DNA from: Amaurobius ferox
Lineage: Eukaryota > Arthropoda > Arachnida > Araneae > Amaurobiidae
Direction: 5' to 3'
Assembly: GCA_951213105.1 (NCBI GenBank)
Contig: OX578152.1
Location: forward strand, 101,642,568-101,706,567
Length of the DNA: 64,000 nt
Part shown: positions 48,401-59,619 of the stretch, one piece after another
Layout of the letters: the number at the start of each line of letters is the position of its first letter
Position numbering within the stretch: the stretch's first letter is position 1
The notes under the pieces: model-generated
Databases searched by the model: none
What the model was told of the DNA's origin: nothing
Seen by the model: only the letters and a program-made list of their open reading frames with translations
Made by a program: the position numbers and the translations under genes

Positions 48401-50392
48401 AAAAACGCTATTCTTTTTGTGATTTCTATCAGATGATTCGTCCATATACTAAATATCAAGCCTCTATCACGTTTTAAAAGGGGCGTTTCTCCTTTATTCC
48501 GAAATCCGAACATTTTTGTGTGCGGCACCCCCTAAAGTAGGAAATATTGGTAAACTGAGATTCCTTCCAAACTATCCAACCTTACACCAAATTTGATATC
48601 TCTATCTCATTCCGAAGCATGGTTTTTTTATCAATTCACTTTTCGGACGTTTTACTCTGGAGCACCTCCTTAAACGAACATTTTTGAAAAACTATATTCG
48701 TTTTCGGTGTTTTCGTCAAATTATTAGCCCATATATCAAATTTCAAGCCTCTATCGAATTGTAAAGGGGCCTTTTCTCATTTATTCGGTAAATAGAATAT
48801 TTTGTTGTGCGGCAACCCTTTAAGTAAAAAATATTGGAAATCTGAAATTGTACATTTTCCTTCTTTTGAACGATTTACCCATACATCAAATTTGAAGTCT
48901 CTATCTCATCGCAAAGTATGCTTTCACATCATTTCACTTCTCGAACGTTTTGGTGTGTGTGTGACCCCCTTAAGTATAAAATATTGGAAATCTGAAATTG
49001 CACACTTTCTTTCTTTCGAACGATTTACCCTTACATCAAATTTGAAGTCTCTATCTCATCGCAAAGCATGCTTTCCTACCATTTCACTTCTCGAAAGTTT
49101 TAGTGTACGGTATCCCCTTAAATAGAAAATATTGGAAATCTGAAATTGCTTATTTTCTTCCTTTCGAACGATTTACTTATACACCAAATTTGAAGCCCCT
49201 ATCCTATCGCAAAGCATGCTTTCCTAGCATTTAATTTTTCGAAAGTTTTGGTGTGGGGCACCCATTTAAGTAGAAAATATTGGAAATCTGTAATTGCACA
49301 TTTTCTTCGTTTCGAACGATTTACTCATACACCAAATTTGAAGTCTCTATCTCATCGCAAAGCATGCTCTCCTGTCATTTCACTTTTCGAACGTTTTGGT
49401 GTGGAACATCCCCTCTAGAGAGAGTTTTCGAAAAATTCGATTTTTCCAGGGGTTTTATCGAAGGACCGAACCGTGTACCAAATTGCTAGTCTCTATCTCA
49501 AAGCGTGACAGACAGACAGACAGATGGACAGACGGACACTTGGCAATTAGTATATAAGACTAGCCGAATACCCGTTAAAAATCAACGGTCTCGCAATAAG
49601 CAACCCCTAGATAATGTAAATTTTTTAATAATTCGCGTTTCACATTTATTCGAAAAATCGAATATTTTGGTGTGCAGTACCCCCTAAAGAAGAAAATATT
49701 GGGAAACTAAATTTGCGCATTTCTTCCTTTCGAATTATCTACCCGTACAACACATTAAAGTCTATCTCATCCCGAGGCACCCCTATATTATTATTTTTTT
49801 TTTAACTTTTTTCTGTGAAGCACATCCATAAATGAACATTTTTGAAAAATCTGTTTGTCTTGTGTTTTTTATCAGATGATTGGCCCATATACCAAATATC
49901 AAGAATCTATCACATTTAAAAGGAAGCGTGCCTCATTTATTCGGAAAATCGAACATATTTGTGTGCGCACCCCTTAAAGTAACAAATATTGGAAATCAGA
50001 AATTTCACACTTTCTTCCTTTCAAACTATCTACCCGTGCGCCAAATTTGAAGTCGCTATCCCATCTCGAAGAGAAGCATGTTTTTTCTATCACTTCAGCT
50101 TTCGACCGTTTTTCTGTGTGGCACCCCGTTAAAGAACATTTTTGTCAAACTGTATTCATCTTTGGTTTTTTTTTGTCCAATGGTTAGCCCATGTACTAAA
50201 TTTCAAGCCTCTGTCACATTTAAAGCTGGCGTTTTTCATTTGTTCGGCAAGTCGAATATTTTAGTGAGCGGCAACCCCTACAATAACAAATGTTGGAAAA
50301 CTGAAATTGCACATTTTCTTCCTTTCCAACTTTTTACCCGTACACCAAATTTGAAGTCTTTATCTCATCGCGAAGCATGCTTTTCTAGCATC
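42398..50392 (+). repeat. Satellite-like array, right part
   Basis: Continuation of the left array across the P-like insertion. Group ends ('tatatactagccg' and hairpin) near 42903, 43811, 46422, 47487 and 49560; the one at about 44715 is altered ('tatataataatagatagatag'). Monomers become more diverged toward 50 kb, the usual pattern at array edges. The array stops at a C run (50392-50403). ORFs here (for example 43460-43879, 46084-46443 and 48802-49125) are repeat artefacts. Confidence 0.9.
44073..44080 (+). repeat. Empty target site paralogous to the P-like insertion
   Basis: GCTGCACC in an uninterrupted satellite unit (43811-44240) whose left side matches 34590-34854 and whose right side matches 42398-42530 nearly base for base, including the seven-C run before TTAAG. 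Confidence 0.85.
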
Positions 50393-52640
50393 CCCCCCCC
50401 CCCGAAAGGCCCCCACACACCTACAGTATTATTTCAGGGATTTATCCCCATACACCTAGAGTATTATTTCAGAGATTAATCAAAGGACGAACGTTAAGTT
50501 TCCCTGTGTGTGGTGGTGAAAGCAGGGAAACATTTTCCGTCATGCAAGGTAAGGGATTTAAAAGGGGTGCCTTGTCCGGGTTTTGACTACCAGACTTAAA
50601 TCCCCTGAATAAAGGAATGAGAAAAACGAAAGAAGGGAATTTTGAAAAGGAAGTTTAAAAAGCCATACAGATTGCTCGGAGAATTTAAGATCATCCGAGT
50701 CTTAAAAAAGATAATTTAAAAAGCTTTGAAATTTACATAAAAATGATAAGGGGTGGCAGAAAACCAAAAAGGAGAGAAGTGGAATTTGACGTGGGGGTGC
50801 GTTCAAAAACGGCGCAGTGGCCTTGCACAATACAATGTGGAGCCAAATGTCGCGATACGACGAGAAGGGGGGGGGGGGAGAAAGATGGTCGAATGCAGAA
50901 AAATTATCTCAAAAGCTATGGAGGGTACTATGCGTTCAGAGGAATGACGTGTGAAGGATAGGAAAACTTGGTAATGAACGAAGCTTATTTTCCGTCGTTT
51001 TGCTTGATATTTGGATGGTCTGCGGGGGGGCTTGCGGTTGAAGGGTTGTATGTTTAATGACCGTTTGGCACAGATTTATTTTCCTTTGGCGTCTTTTCTT
51101 CTTTCAGAATCCTTTGGCGTCTTTTTTCGTAAGGTTAAAAAAATACACATTTAGCTAAAGTATTTGTGCTTCTGTATTCTGCTGCGAAAATATGCAAAGT
51201 TCTTAAGTAATTCTAGTAGAGTGAAACTTTGCGCACTTGTGGTATAGTAAACAAAACCGAATTGAACTCCCCCCTTCCTCCCCCAATTTTCGAATGAAAT
51301 TTTGAAAAAAAAAAAATCTCGTAATATTATGAGCTATTGATTAAGATTAAAAATAAATTGCAAAGGAATGCATATCATTTCAATCCGACCGTATTTAATT
51401 TTTATACAGTTATTTAGGGCATTATTTTTTACTCAACTTTTTCGAAAAATCATACATTAACCATCGAATTTTGAAAATACACTTTTTCAGGGCGCTCCTT
51501 AAAAATTGCATTTTTACACGGAAAAGGAAAGGGCGGGGGGATTATTAGGTGTTTCACCCTCATTATGGAAAAATTACATTAGTTATCCAAAGGAGTCCAT
51601 ATTGAAAAACAAAATTCACCACTGTAACCTTCTATTCGGTCACATACTCTTTTTCAATAGTATTTATTACATGAATAATCATTTCTTATGTCATTTTTAA
51701 TTAAACGATTGACACAAACTTGAAAACGCTAGCACAAATCTGTTTTGAGTTACTGTGCTTTTTTTCAAACAAATGTATCAAAAAATCACATAAAATTAAA
51801 AAAGGTATTAACTATTACGAAATACGTTCACTTTTCATATATACTATTATGCGATAAATTTGTGAACATAATATATTCATATATATATAGATATATATGA
51901 TGTTTGAACTTGATTTATATGCATCGCTCTTGAATGTTGATAAATTCATGTGTATTATTGATATTTAAAATTAAGATCATTTTTTCTTATATGGTAGCAT
52001 TGTTTTCCTTTTGTCTGATATTTCCTTTCATATTTTCTTTATTTAATTTTCCTCCGTATTGCTTTTTAACAAGGGTAAGACACTGATCATGGTTTAAATT
52101 AGTATATTTTTATTTTATTTTTAATTTTATCTTTTTGATTATATATATATATATATATATTATACAAATGAAATGCAATATATTATACTACTAAATAAAG
52201 AATAAGAATATAAGTATTTGAAATCTTGGCACTAAGCTGCTGAACCCAATCGAATACCAACATAGCTAACCAAATGGAAAATTAGACTGGAAAATGGAGG
52301 TGTAAAGCATGCGTGGGGGTCAACCCCCCCCCCCCCCCCCCCAGCCAATTTGTGGTATCTTTGTATTGTATTCCAATTTTCCATTTGGTTAGCCATATAT
52401 ATTATGTTTTAGTTGAATTTTGTCCTATTTGGTTTTTTTCTGTTATTCTCGTTATTCCGTTGTTGGGCACAGATTGCATAATATTTTAACCACGTGTTTT
52501 TATGCAATCATAGAAACTACGGATTTTAGTATATCTGTCTAGAATGTGCCCCTGAAGACGTTTCTGGCAGATATACTATTCTTTAATATATTTTCCTTGT
52601 CCTGGCCTCTCCGTACTCTGCCTTTCCGGCCCTTCCTCGT
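50393..52640. other. No gene supported; C runs and inverted repeat
   Basis: Contains C run 50392-50403, a duplicated phrase 'agtattatttcag.gatt' (50428 and 50461), a more GC-rich purine-rich block 50490-50990 with two overlapping small ORFs of low-complexity character, a G run at 50868-50877 and (AT)n at 52140-52160. The ORFs at 50743-50961 have no recognisable motif. Confidence 0.4.
52265..52393. repeat. Inverted repeat enclosing a poly-C tract
   Basis: Arms GCTAACCAAATGGAAAATT (52265-52283) and its reverse complement (52375-52393), with a ~91-bp centre holding a ~19-base C run (52324-52342). Confidence 0.85.
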
Positions 52641-52730
52641 TGCTTTTTGCTATTCACTACACGCTTTTATATTGCCTGCGGTTTGATACTGTGATTACTG
52701 ATTCATACTCCTGCACTTTTGTATTTGTTA

Positions 52731-52862
<132 letters not shown>

Positions 52863-52879
52863 ACATATTCTTTACTTCT

Positions 52880-53330
52880 TTAATTCTCCACTTCTACAGA
52901 TTATAAAATTTATAGATATGTAGATGATCTGTTTTGTTTAGTATTTACCGATAATTATGTCATAAATATAGATTTCTATCCGGATAATTTGGAATTAATA
53001 CCTAGTGAAACTACTACTATTATTAAAAATATTAATTATTTGGATTTAAATCTAATTATAGAACCTACTAATGGGATAGTTACTAATTTATATGATAAAA
53101 AAGATATTTTTACATTCAATATTAATAAAATATTACCTTTTAATTCCTGAAACTCGATTCAATTGTTTAGAAATATTATACTCAATCAATTTTTTAGAGG
53201 TTATAGAATATCAGATAAAAAATTTCATGCTTTGCACATAAATAACCTCATAATTACCAGTAAATTATAGGAATATCCAGCATATTTAGTAAATGGTATA
53301 GTTAATAAATTTCGATTCGCCTAAAATTCT
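52880..53330 (+). pseudogene. Reverse-transcriptase fragment, same family as 16.5-18.6 kb
   Basis: Translates as 'DYKIYRYVDDLFCLVF' (catalytic YVDD), 'DFYPDNLELIPSETT', 'NINYLDLNLIIEP', 'NLYDKKDIFTFNI', then after a stop 'NSIQLFRNIILNQFFRGYRI' and 'EYPAYLVNGIVNKFRF'. It is 5'-truncated by the (AT)n microsatellite. Bases 52901-53010 align closely with the minus strand of 16560-16675. Dead fragment. Confidence 0.75.
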
Positions 53331-54299
53331 TAACATTCTCGTCTTAGTATCGAATTTTAGCCTTACTTCTACATTCTCTTGTTTTTACATTACAATATAT
53401 TTTCATCTTTCTATTTTACAGCTTTTACTGTAGAATATCACCTTTTACTGCCATTACGCAGTACGGTTTTTATTACCTACTTTGGCAACAGTAAATCACT
53501 TCTTTACTCTTTATAGAATGACAACATTGGTCTAGTCATTTTTTGCTCGTCACGATTGTACATTTGATGTGTATTCTAAGGTATTTATGTTTCCTTTCTA
53601 TTTTTTCAATCTTTATGCTTGTCGTCCTAATAAAACATGTTTATAGATAAAACCTATCTTGTGTTTCAGAAACAAGCATTTTTGTCGTCATTTCGTTTAA
53701 AATATTTGGATTTGATAAAAAAAAATATCGAAATGAACTATTCTTAAGCCTAGAGCTCTTCCACGTGAAAGCTTTAATGCTTGATTATTTTGGTATTTCT
53801 TTTTTCGATTCTTCTCCATTGACATTTTTTGATTATCTTTAGCTTTCTCCACCGTTCAAATAGAGAATGAAGTATTTGAAATATATAATATCCTATTTAC
53901 ATTTTCCCACTGCATAAACTAGCCCCAATCACGAGACACATTTAAGAAGAGAGGAAGATGGTGTCTTTTCTGCCTTTGGGTGCTCGTTAAAAAATTGCTT
54001 CCAGCGCCTTTTCAGGGACAAAAAAACAGGTGGATAAAGTATGCGTCTGAATAAGCGTGAGAAACCAATATTAATGGGGATAATCAGTGGAAATGACAAG
54101 CTGTGGGTTTAGAATTTGGAAGACCATTTTCAGTTACCATTTAGTTACTGTAGGTTGTGATGTGAACATTCATTACGCTTTTATCTTTTAAACATGTCCC
54201 ATAACTTGAGGAAATCCACAATAACGGAATTTATTGAAGGAAGATAGAAGAATGTCTTTGGGACATTAAACATGTAAATTATGCAGTTAAAACAAAAAA
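53331..54299. other. No feature seen
   Basis: Ordinary AT-rich sequence; no ORF of note, repeat unit or RNA structure recognised. Confidence 0.5.
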
Positions 54300-55059
54300 T
54301 CTGATGTGGGCAGCACATGACTTTCTCTGCAGACTTATATTCACGTTCTCTTTATTTTATTTACATTTAATTCACTTTTAATTCAATTTTCGTTTTTATA
54401 TGATAACTGGGCTTCTTTTCAAAAGTGGCGTAGGGGAAATACGAAAAAACTAAAATATCTCGAGAACGGCTAGTCCTAGACTAATGGGGTTGATGTTATT
54501 ATTTTCTTCGTTAAAAATTACGTATTAAACAAGCATTTTATGGATATATTTGAGCATACGTAGATTTCTATTTTAGATTTTGGCGATTTTTGCGGGCCAT
54601 TTTGCAAAAACAGGCAGGTTATTTTTTTTTTCGAATCATATCAAAATCTAACCAGCACCAGAGTGTCCCACAATTGACTTACATACCAATTTTTGTGAAA
54701 TTCGGTCCATTAGTTTTTCAGCTAGAGTGGATACAAACTTTTGCGGGACATTTCGCAAAAAAAGGCGGGTTCTTTAATCCCGAATCGTACCCAAAACTAA
54801 TCAGCAACAGATTCGCCCACAAGTAACTTACCTACCAAATTTTATAAACTTCGGTCAATTGCTTTTTTAATTAGAATGGATACAAAATCTGCATAGACAG
54901 ACACACAGACAAACACACGCACAGACGTCACGCTAAAAATAGTTTTTTCGTATTCTAGATGTCTCGAAACGTGTAGATCCGTCGAAAACTCGAGTTGCGA
55001 TTTTCGGCATGATTCCAATACTTTCCCTATACATTACCATGTATTGCAGGGAAAGCAAA
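54300..55059 (+). repeat. Family B hairpin-ended repeat, copy 1
   Basis: Starts TCTGATGTGGGCAGCACATG then ACTTTCTCTGCAG; ends with the hairpin CTTTCCCTATACATTACCAT / GTATTGCAGGGAAAGC. Internal repeats of 'gggccattt.gcaaaaa.aggc' and 'gaaattcggtccattagttttt' occur two or three times within the unit. Confidence 0.9.
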
Positions 55060-55061
55060 AA

Positions 55062-55806
55062 TCTGATGTGCGCAGCACATGACTTTCCCTGCAGACTTAT
55101 ATCCCCGTTCTCTATATTTTAATTAAATTTAATTCACTTTTATTTCACTTTTCGTTCCCATTTATTAAGTGGACTTGTTTTCAAAGGTGGCGTACTGAAA
55201 ATACGAAAAAACTAAAATATCTCGAGAACGGCTAGTCCTAGTGTAATGGGGTTGGTTTTATTCTTTTCATCGTTAAACATTACGTATAAAACACGCATTT
55301 AACGGATATATTTGAGCACACGTATGTACTTATTTTAGATTTTGACCATTTTTGAAGGCCATTTCGCAAAAAAAAGCAAGTTACTCATTTCGAATCGTAC
55401 CAAAATCTAATCAGCACCAGGGTATGCCACAAGTGACTTATCAACCGATTTTTGTGAAATTCAGTCCATTAGTTTTCGGGTTAGAATAGATACAATCTTT
55501 TGCGGGCCATTTCGCAAAAAAAGGCGGTTTCTTTTATCACGAATCATACCCAAAGCTAATCAACACCAGATTCGCCCACAAGTGACTTACTTACCAAATT
55601 TTGTGAAATTCGGTCCATTAGTTTTTGAGTTAGAGTGGATACAAAATCTGTAGAGACAGACACACAGACACAAACACAGACGTCACGCCAAAAATGTTTT
55701 TTTCGTATTCTAGAGGACTCGAAACGTGTAGATCCGCCGAAAACTCGAGTTGTGATTTTCGGCATGTTTCCAATACTTTCCCTATACATTACCATGTATT
55801 GCAGAG
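55062..55806 (+). repeat. Family B hairpin-ended repeat, copy 2
   Basis: Directly follows copy 1 with 2-3 spacer bases. Same start (TCTGATGTGCGCAGCACATG) and same terminal hairpin. Confidence 0.9.
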
Positions 55807-55816
55807 AAAGTCAAAA

Positions 55817-56573
55817 TCTGATGTTGGCAGCACATGACTTTCAGACTTATATACACGTTCTCTTTATTTTAATTAAATTTATTTCACTTTTAATTCAATT
55901 TTCGTTCTCATTCGGTAACCGGACTTATTTTCAAAGGTGGCGTAGGGAAAATACGAAAAACTAAAATATCTCGAGAACGGCTAGTTCTAGTGTAATGGGG
56001 TTGGTCTTTTTCTTTTCTTCTCTAAAAATTACGTATTAAACAAGCATTTAATGGATATATTTGAGCATACGTAGTTCTTTAGTTTAGATTTTGACGATTT
56101 TTGAGGGCCATTTTGCAAAAAAAGGCAGGTAATTTTTTCCCGAAGAATACCAAAATCCTATCAGCACCAGGGTGACTCACAAATGACTCATTTGCCGAAT
56201 TTTGTGAAATTCGGTCCATTAGTTTTTCAGTTAGAGTGGATACAATCTTTTTCGGGCCATTTTGCAAAAATAGGCGTTTTTTTTTTATCCCGAATCGTAC
56301 CCAAAACTAATCAGCACCAGACTCGCCCACAAGTGACTGACCTACCAAATTTTGTGAAATTCGGCTCATTAGTTTTTTAGTTAGAGTGGATGCAATACCT
56401 GCACAGACAGACAGACAGACAGACAGACACACACACAGACGTCACGCCAAAAATTGTTTTTTCGTATTCTAGAGGTCTCGAAACGTGTAGATCCGCCGAA
56501 AACTCGAGTTGTGATTTTCAGCATGATTCCAATACTTTCCCTATACATTACCATGTATTGCAGGGAAAGTAAA
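55817..56573 (+). repeat. Family B hairpin-ended repeat, copy 3
   Basis: Third tandem copy, slightly shorter start ('tctgatgttggcagcacatgactttcag'), (CAGA)n at 56403-56430, complete terminal hairpin. Confidence 0.9.
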
Positions 56574-56585
56574 AATGTATTGCAT

Positions 56586-56855
56586 ATGAAAATTTATTGC
56601 CAAAATTAAAGGAGGACAACATCGAAGCAACAATTGATGATGTGAAAAAATTTGCTAAAAAGTTTAAAATCTACTTTTAATAAAGAAAAATAAAAGTGCC
56701 TTATTCGAAAAGAAGTGGTAGCGGGACAGGCAATTTGTATTGATCGAAGATACGGTATTTAACAGACTTGGAATTTTTGAGAGACGTTAAAGAAGCTTGT
56801 CCTGGAACAAGTTCAATGCAGCTGAGTGAGAATGAAATTAATATTGTGGTAAGTA
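56586..56855 (+). pseudogene. Decayed MADF-type DNA-binding domain
   Basis: Translation in shifting frames gives 'FKSTFNKEK', 'SKRSGSGTGNLY', a stop, then 'SKIRYLTDLEFLRDVKE' and ends at a donor-like GTG|GTAAGT (56847-56854). This follows the C-terminal pattern of MADF/SANT-like domains (…K.F.REL.KV..SK+SGSG…Y.PKW.Y...L.FLRD). One frameshift and one stop make it non-functional. MADF genes accompany PIF/Harbinger transposons; see the neighbouring minus-strand ORF. Confidence 0.55.
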
Positions 56856-57326
56856 GCCTATTTCTTAACAGTTTTTATCGACTACATTATAAAAGCACTA
56901 TAATAAGTAATACTCAAAAACACTTTTATATTTATATTCAGTTTCGAAAGTTTGGATGTGAAACCATAGCGAATTCCAGTAAGCATGACCTACAAGTATA
57001 TTTGTAAATATATTACACACGAACTTATAGAAATATGTTAGTTCATTTTGAATTAAGTCCAAATAAAAATTCCATGATTTATCAGTTTTCTTAAATCCAG
57101 GAGCTGAATGTAGTTGACAATGGCAAAAATATATAACTCATGAATTGACACTCATTAAACATTTCACTTGATGCTTATTGTGTGCGAAAGTTTAGTTTAT
57201 ATAATTGAACCGACACAAATAAAATTTTGTATATGATTATACTATGCAAGTCAGAATTGTTTAATTATTAATTTATACAATATATAAATACATGCTTTTA
57301 AATTTGAAGACAAGTTGCACGAATAG
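56856..57326. other. No gene seen; copy of a phrase found in the next ORF
   Basis: AT-rich. The phrase 'ccatgatttatcagttttcttaaatccaggagctgaatg' at 57074-57112 recurs with changes at 57439-57477 inside the following minus ORF, so part of that unit was duplicated here. Confidence 0.45.
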
Positions 57327-57587
57327 CTACTTAAGTATAAAAAAAGGTTCAGTGAAAATTGCATTTACACTTACAACACTTAGTTGAATTATATCCCATG
57401 ATAACAATCCCATTGATGACAATCCATTGATAACAATCCCATGATTTATCAGTTTCTTTAAATCCAGGAACTGAATGTTTACGAGGCGGATCGTCTTCGA
57501 GTGCAATAACAATTGCAATGGCAAGGGCAATTTTACCATCAAGCGACATTTTGCAAATAAATGACATTCACATATGAGTGCGATCAA
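57327..57587 (-). other. Small minus ORFs, possible PIF/Harbinger transposase start
   Basis: The frame 57567-57349 begins MSFICKMSLDGKIALAIAIV and continues 'IALEDDPPRKHSVPGFKE'. An 'ALAIA..I.LE.E..RK' opening is reminiscent of HARBI1-type nucleases, and a MADF relic lies close by on the other strand, as expected for PIF/Harbinger. No catalytic motif is present. The 3' part is eroded by short tandem 'cattgataacaatccc' copies. Confidence 0.25.
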
Positions 57588-57649
57588 AACTTAAGTCAGA
57601 AAGTGACGACCAAAGTTATTATTTATCAGTCTTTGGCGATAACCCGCCA

Positions 57650-58060
57650 AATCAGCACACATTCACTCTGTCACTTTCTCGGACCTTTCGGGGTTGATGA
57701 CCTCGGGAGTTTACGGAGGGCGACAGATCCCCTGTAGTTCCCATATCATCTGAAAATATTTTTCGCCTCTTTGATTCTCTAGTGCATGGGGGCCATACAT
57801 AACACTTACCTGAAAAGATGGAACTCGAAACGGCGAGCAGCTTTAACAAATCCACACTGAGAAAAGCCGGATCCAAGGTAAACACACGTCTACCCACAGT
57901 GAAAGACTCCGAAAATCGGGTTGTGATCCGACGCGTAAAGCCAAAAAGTATCCCACGCCAGAACACTTCTTTCAAATTAGACGCCAAACATTATTTTATC
58001 GCCAGCTCGATATGTGAAGAAGCGCTCTCAAGGTTACTATAGCAGCCTCGGAGCCACATC
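57650..58060. other. GC-richer island with overlapping ORFs on both strands
   Basis: Base composition is visibly richer in G, C and CpG than the surroundings. Plus ORF 57818-58042 (74 codons, MELETASSFNKSTLRKAG...) has an ATG and could splice out at AAG|GTAAAC (about 57880). On the minus strand an open frame ends in TTTTCAG|GTAAGTG (about 57805-57820), a good donor. Either strand could hold a first exon; I recognise no family. It could equally be part of a mobile element. Confidence 0.3.
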
Positions 58061-58072
58061 AAGTTTATAGGA

Positions 58073-58265
58073 TGCATAACTTACAATTTAGGAATATAGA
58101 CACATTTTAAATGTATTATCTCTTAGATTAAAATTAAATTAATTCAATATTGACTGAATTAAAGAAGCGGATATATAACTTACAATTAAGCAATATAGAC
58201 ACTTTTTAGATGCATTATCTCTTAGATTAGAAATAATTAATTCAGTATTGACTGAATAAAAGAAT
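58073..58265 (+). repeat. Tandem duplication, ~95 bp x 2
   Basis: 'acttacaatt.ag.aatatagacac.tttt.a.atg.attatctcttagatta' at 58080-58130 and 58168-58230, each followed by 'ttcagtattgactgaat'. No coding signal. Confidence 0.8.
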
Positions 58266-58740
58266 AATTTTATTATTTTCTAATGCTATTGTATAAAGGA
58301 GGAAGTTCACTGAAAAACACGACACACACATTTAGACTAAAAAATACACTTAAAGACATCATGAACACATTTTGAACATTTTGGGAAATATTTCCATCAG
58401 TGTGTGTGTGTGTATCTGTGGGTGCCAATGCACGTATCACTATGGCAATTTATATGTAGATGCATTCTGTAAAGAATTAGAAACAGGTAGAATATTTTGT
58501 AATAAATGGGATTAAAACATTATTCGAAATTAGAGATTTTAAAGTAAAGAGAGTACGAACAGCCACGAAATTCTATATGTAGATGCATTTTGAAAAAATT
58601 AAAATTTAGGCTGATCATTATGTAATTAACGTGATTAGAATACGGGTGAAAGGGAGGGAGGGGAACAAAGAGAGCGGGAGAGAGAGAGAGAGTCTGTATG
58701 TATATAAAAATATAGTACGATCAAAATATAGTATCATAAC
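58266..58740. other. No gene seen
   Basis: AT-rich with a GT run (58400-58412) and an AG run (58678-58692). Confidence 0.5.
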
Positions 58741-59480
58741 TGCAGAGAGGTCGACCTTATTTCGAACGAGTAGGATTCAAGGGCGCCCATAAAAATTATT
58801 CCTGGGATAGCCAAACTCAAGTATGAAAGGTCAATATCTACTAACTTGATACCTACATTTCTGACCTTGAACGATCGAGGGAGCGAAAGTGCCCCCTCGC
58901 GCTCCCCTATGGGCGCCCATAGAACATTTTCCAGAGGGCAAACTCATGGATGAGACATATAATATTGACTATTTTGATACCTACATTTGTGATTTTGAAC
59001 GCCCTTATGGGCACCCATGGCTATCAGTGTTGAAGACCCAGACCACTTGACTGGCCCTAGAGCTTACAGCAGTTGTTTGAGTGGCCGGGAGAGATGGCTA
59101 TAATTGCTTAAAGCTTCAGACTTCACGAAGTCTTTTGTGGGGTCTGGAATCACTCTATTTTTCCATCCCAGAGGAAATCGAAAATTTGACTCCATTAGGT
59201 TCTGTCCTGAGGTTACTAGTATAAGCAGGGAACCTTTCCAATGGCCGCCCATAGGGGAAGGAAAGGAGGCACTTCCGCTCCCCCGGACATTCAAGGTCTC
59301 AAATGAGGAGATCATGGTAGTCGATATTGTATATTCTTGAGTTTATCCCTGGAAAAGTGCTATGGGCGCCCATGCTTATAGTATCGACAACGGGACAAAA
59401 GTTAATGGAGCTGAATTTTTTTGTTTCTCTCTCGAGGGCGAATAAAATGGATGGGAGTGTCAAAAAGACTTTGTCAATGA
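58741..59480. repeat. Inverted-repeat family with GGGCGCCC palindromes
   Basis: The palindrome ATGGGCGCCCAT or a close variant occurs at about 58789, 58909, 59003, 59240 and 59362. Segment 58860-58930 ('gaccttgaacgatcg', 'gggagcgaaagtgccccctcg', 'cccctatgggcgcccat') is inverted relative to 59225-59310, and 59110-59250 is inverted relative to 59355-59475. It looks like two or three nested copies of a MITE-like element. ORFs on both strands are by-products. Confidence 0.7.
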
Positions 59481-59619
59481 CTTTGCGTCCTTCACAGTTT
59501 AACCGAATTAACTTTTATTTTGGGCTAATATTGTATTTGAAACGATTACAACCGTCAAACTCAATATATCTTAATTCAGGAATATTAATTTCCCCAAAGG
59601 GACAGGAATTATCAAATAA

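Noticed and set aside
50743..50961. Two overlapping plus ORFs of 64-72 codons rich in Arg, Gly and Lys
   Set aside because: Purine-rich low-complexity stretch; both frames open only because of composition, no motif seen.
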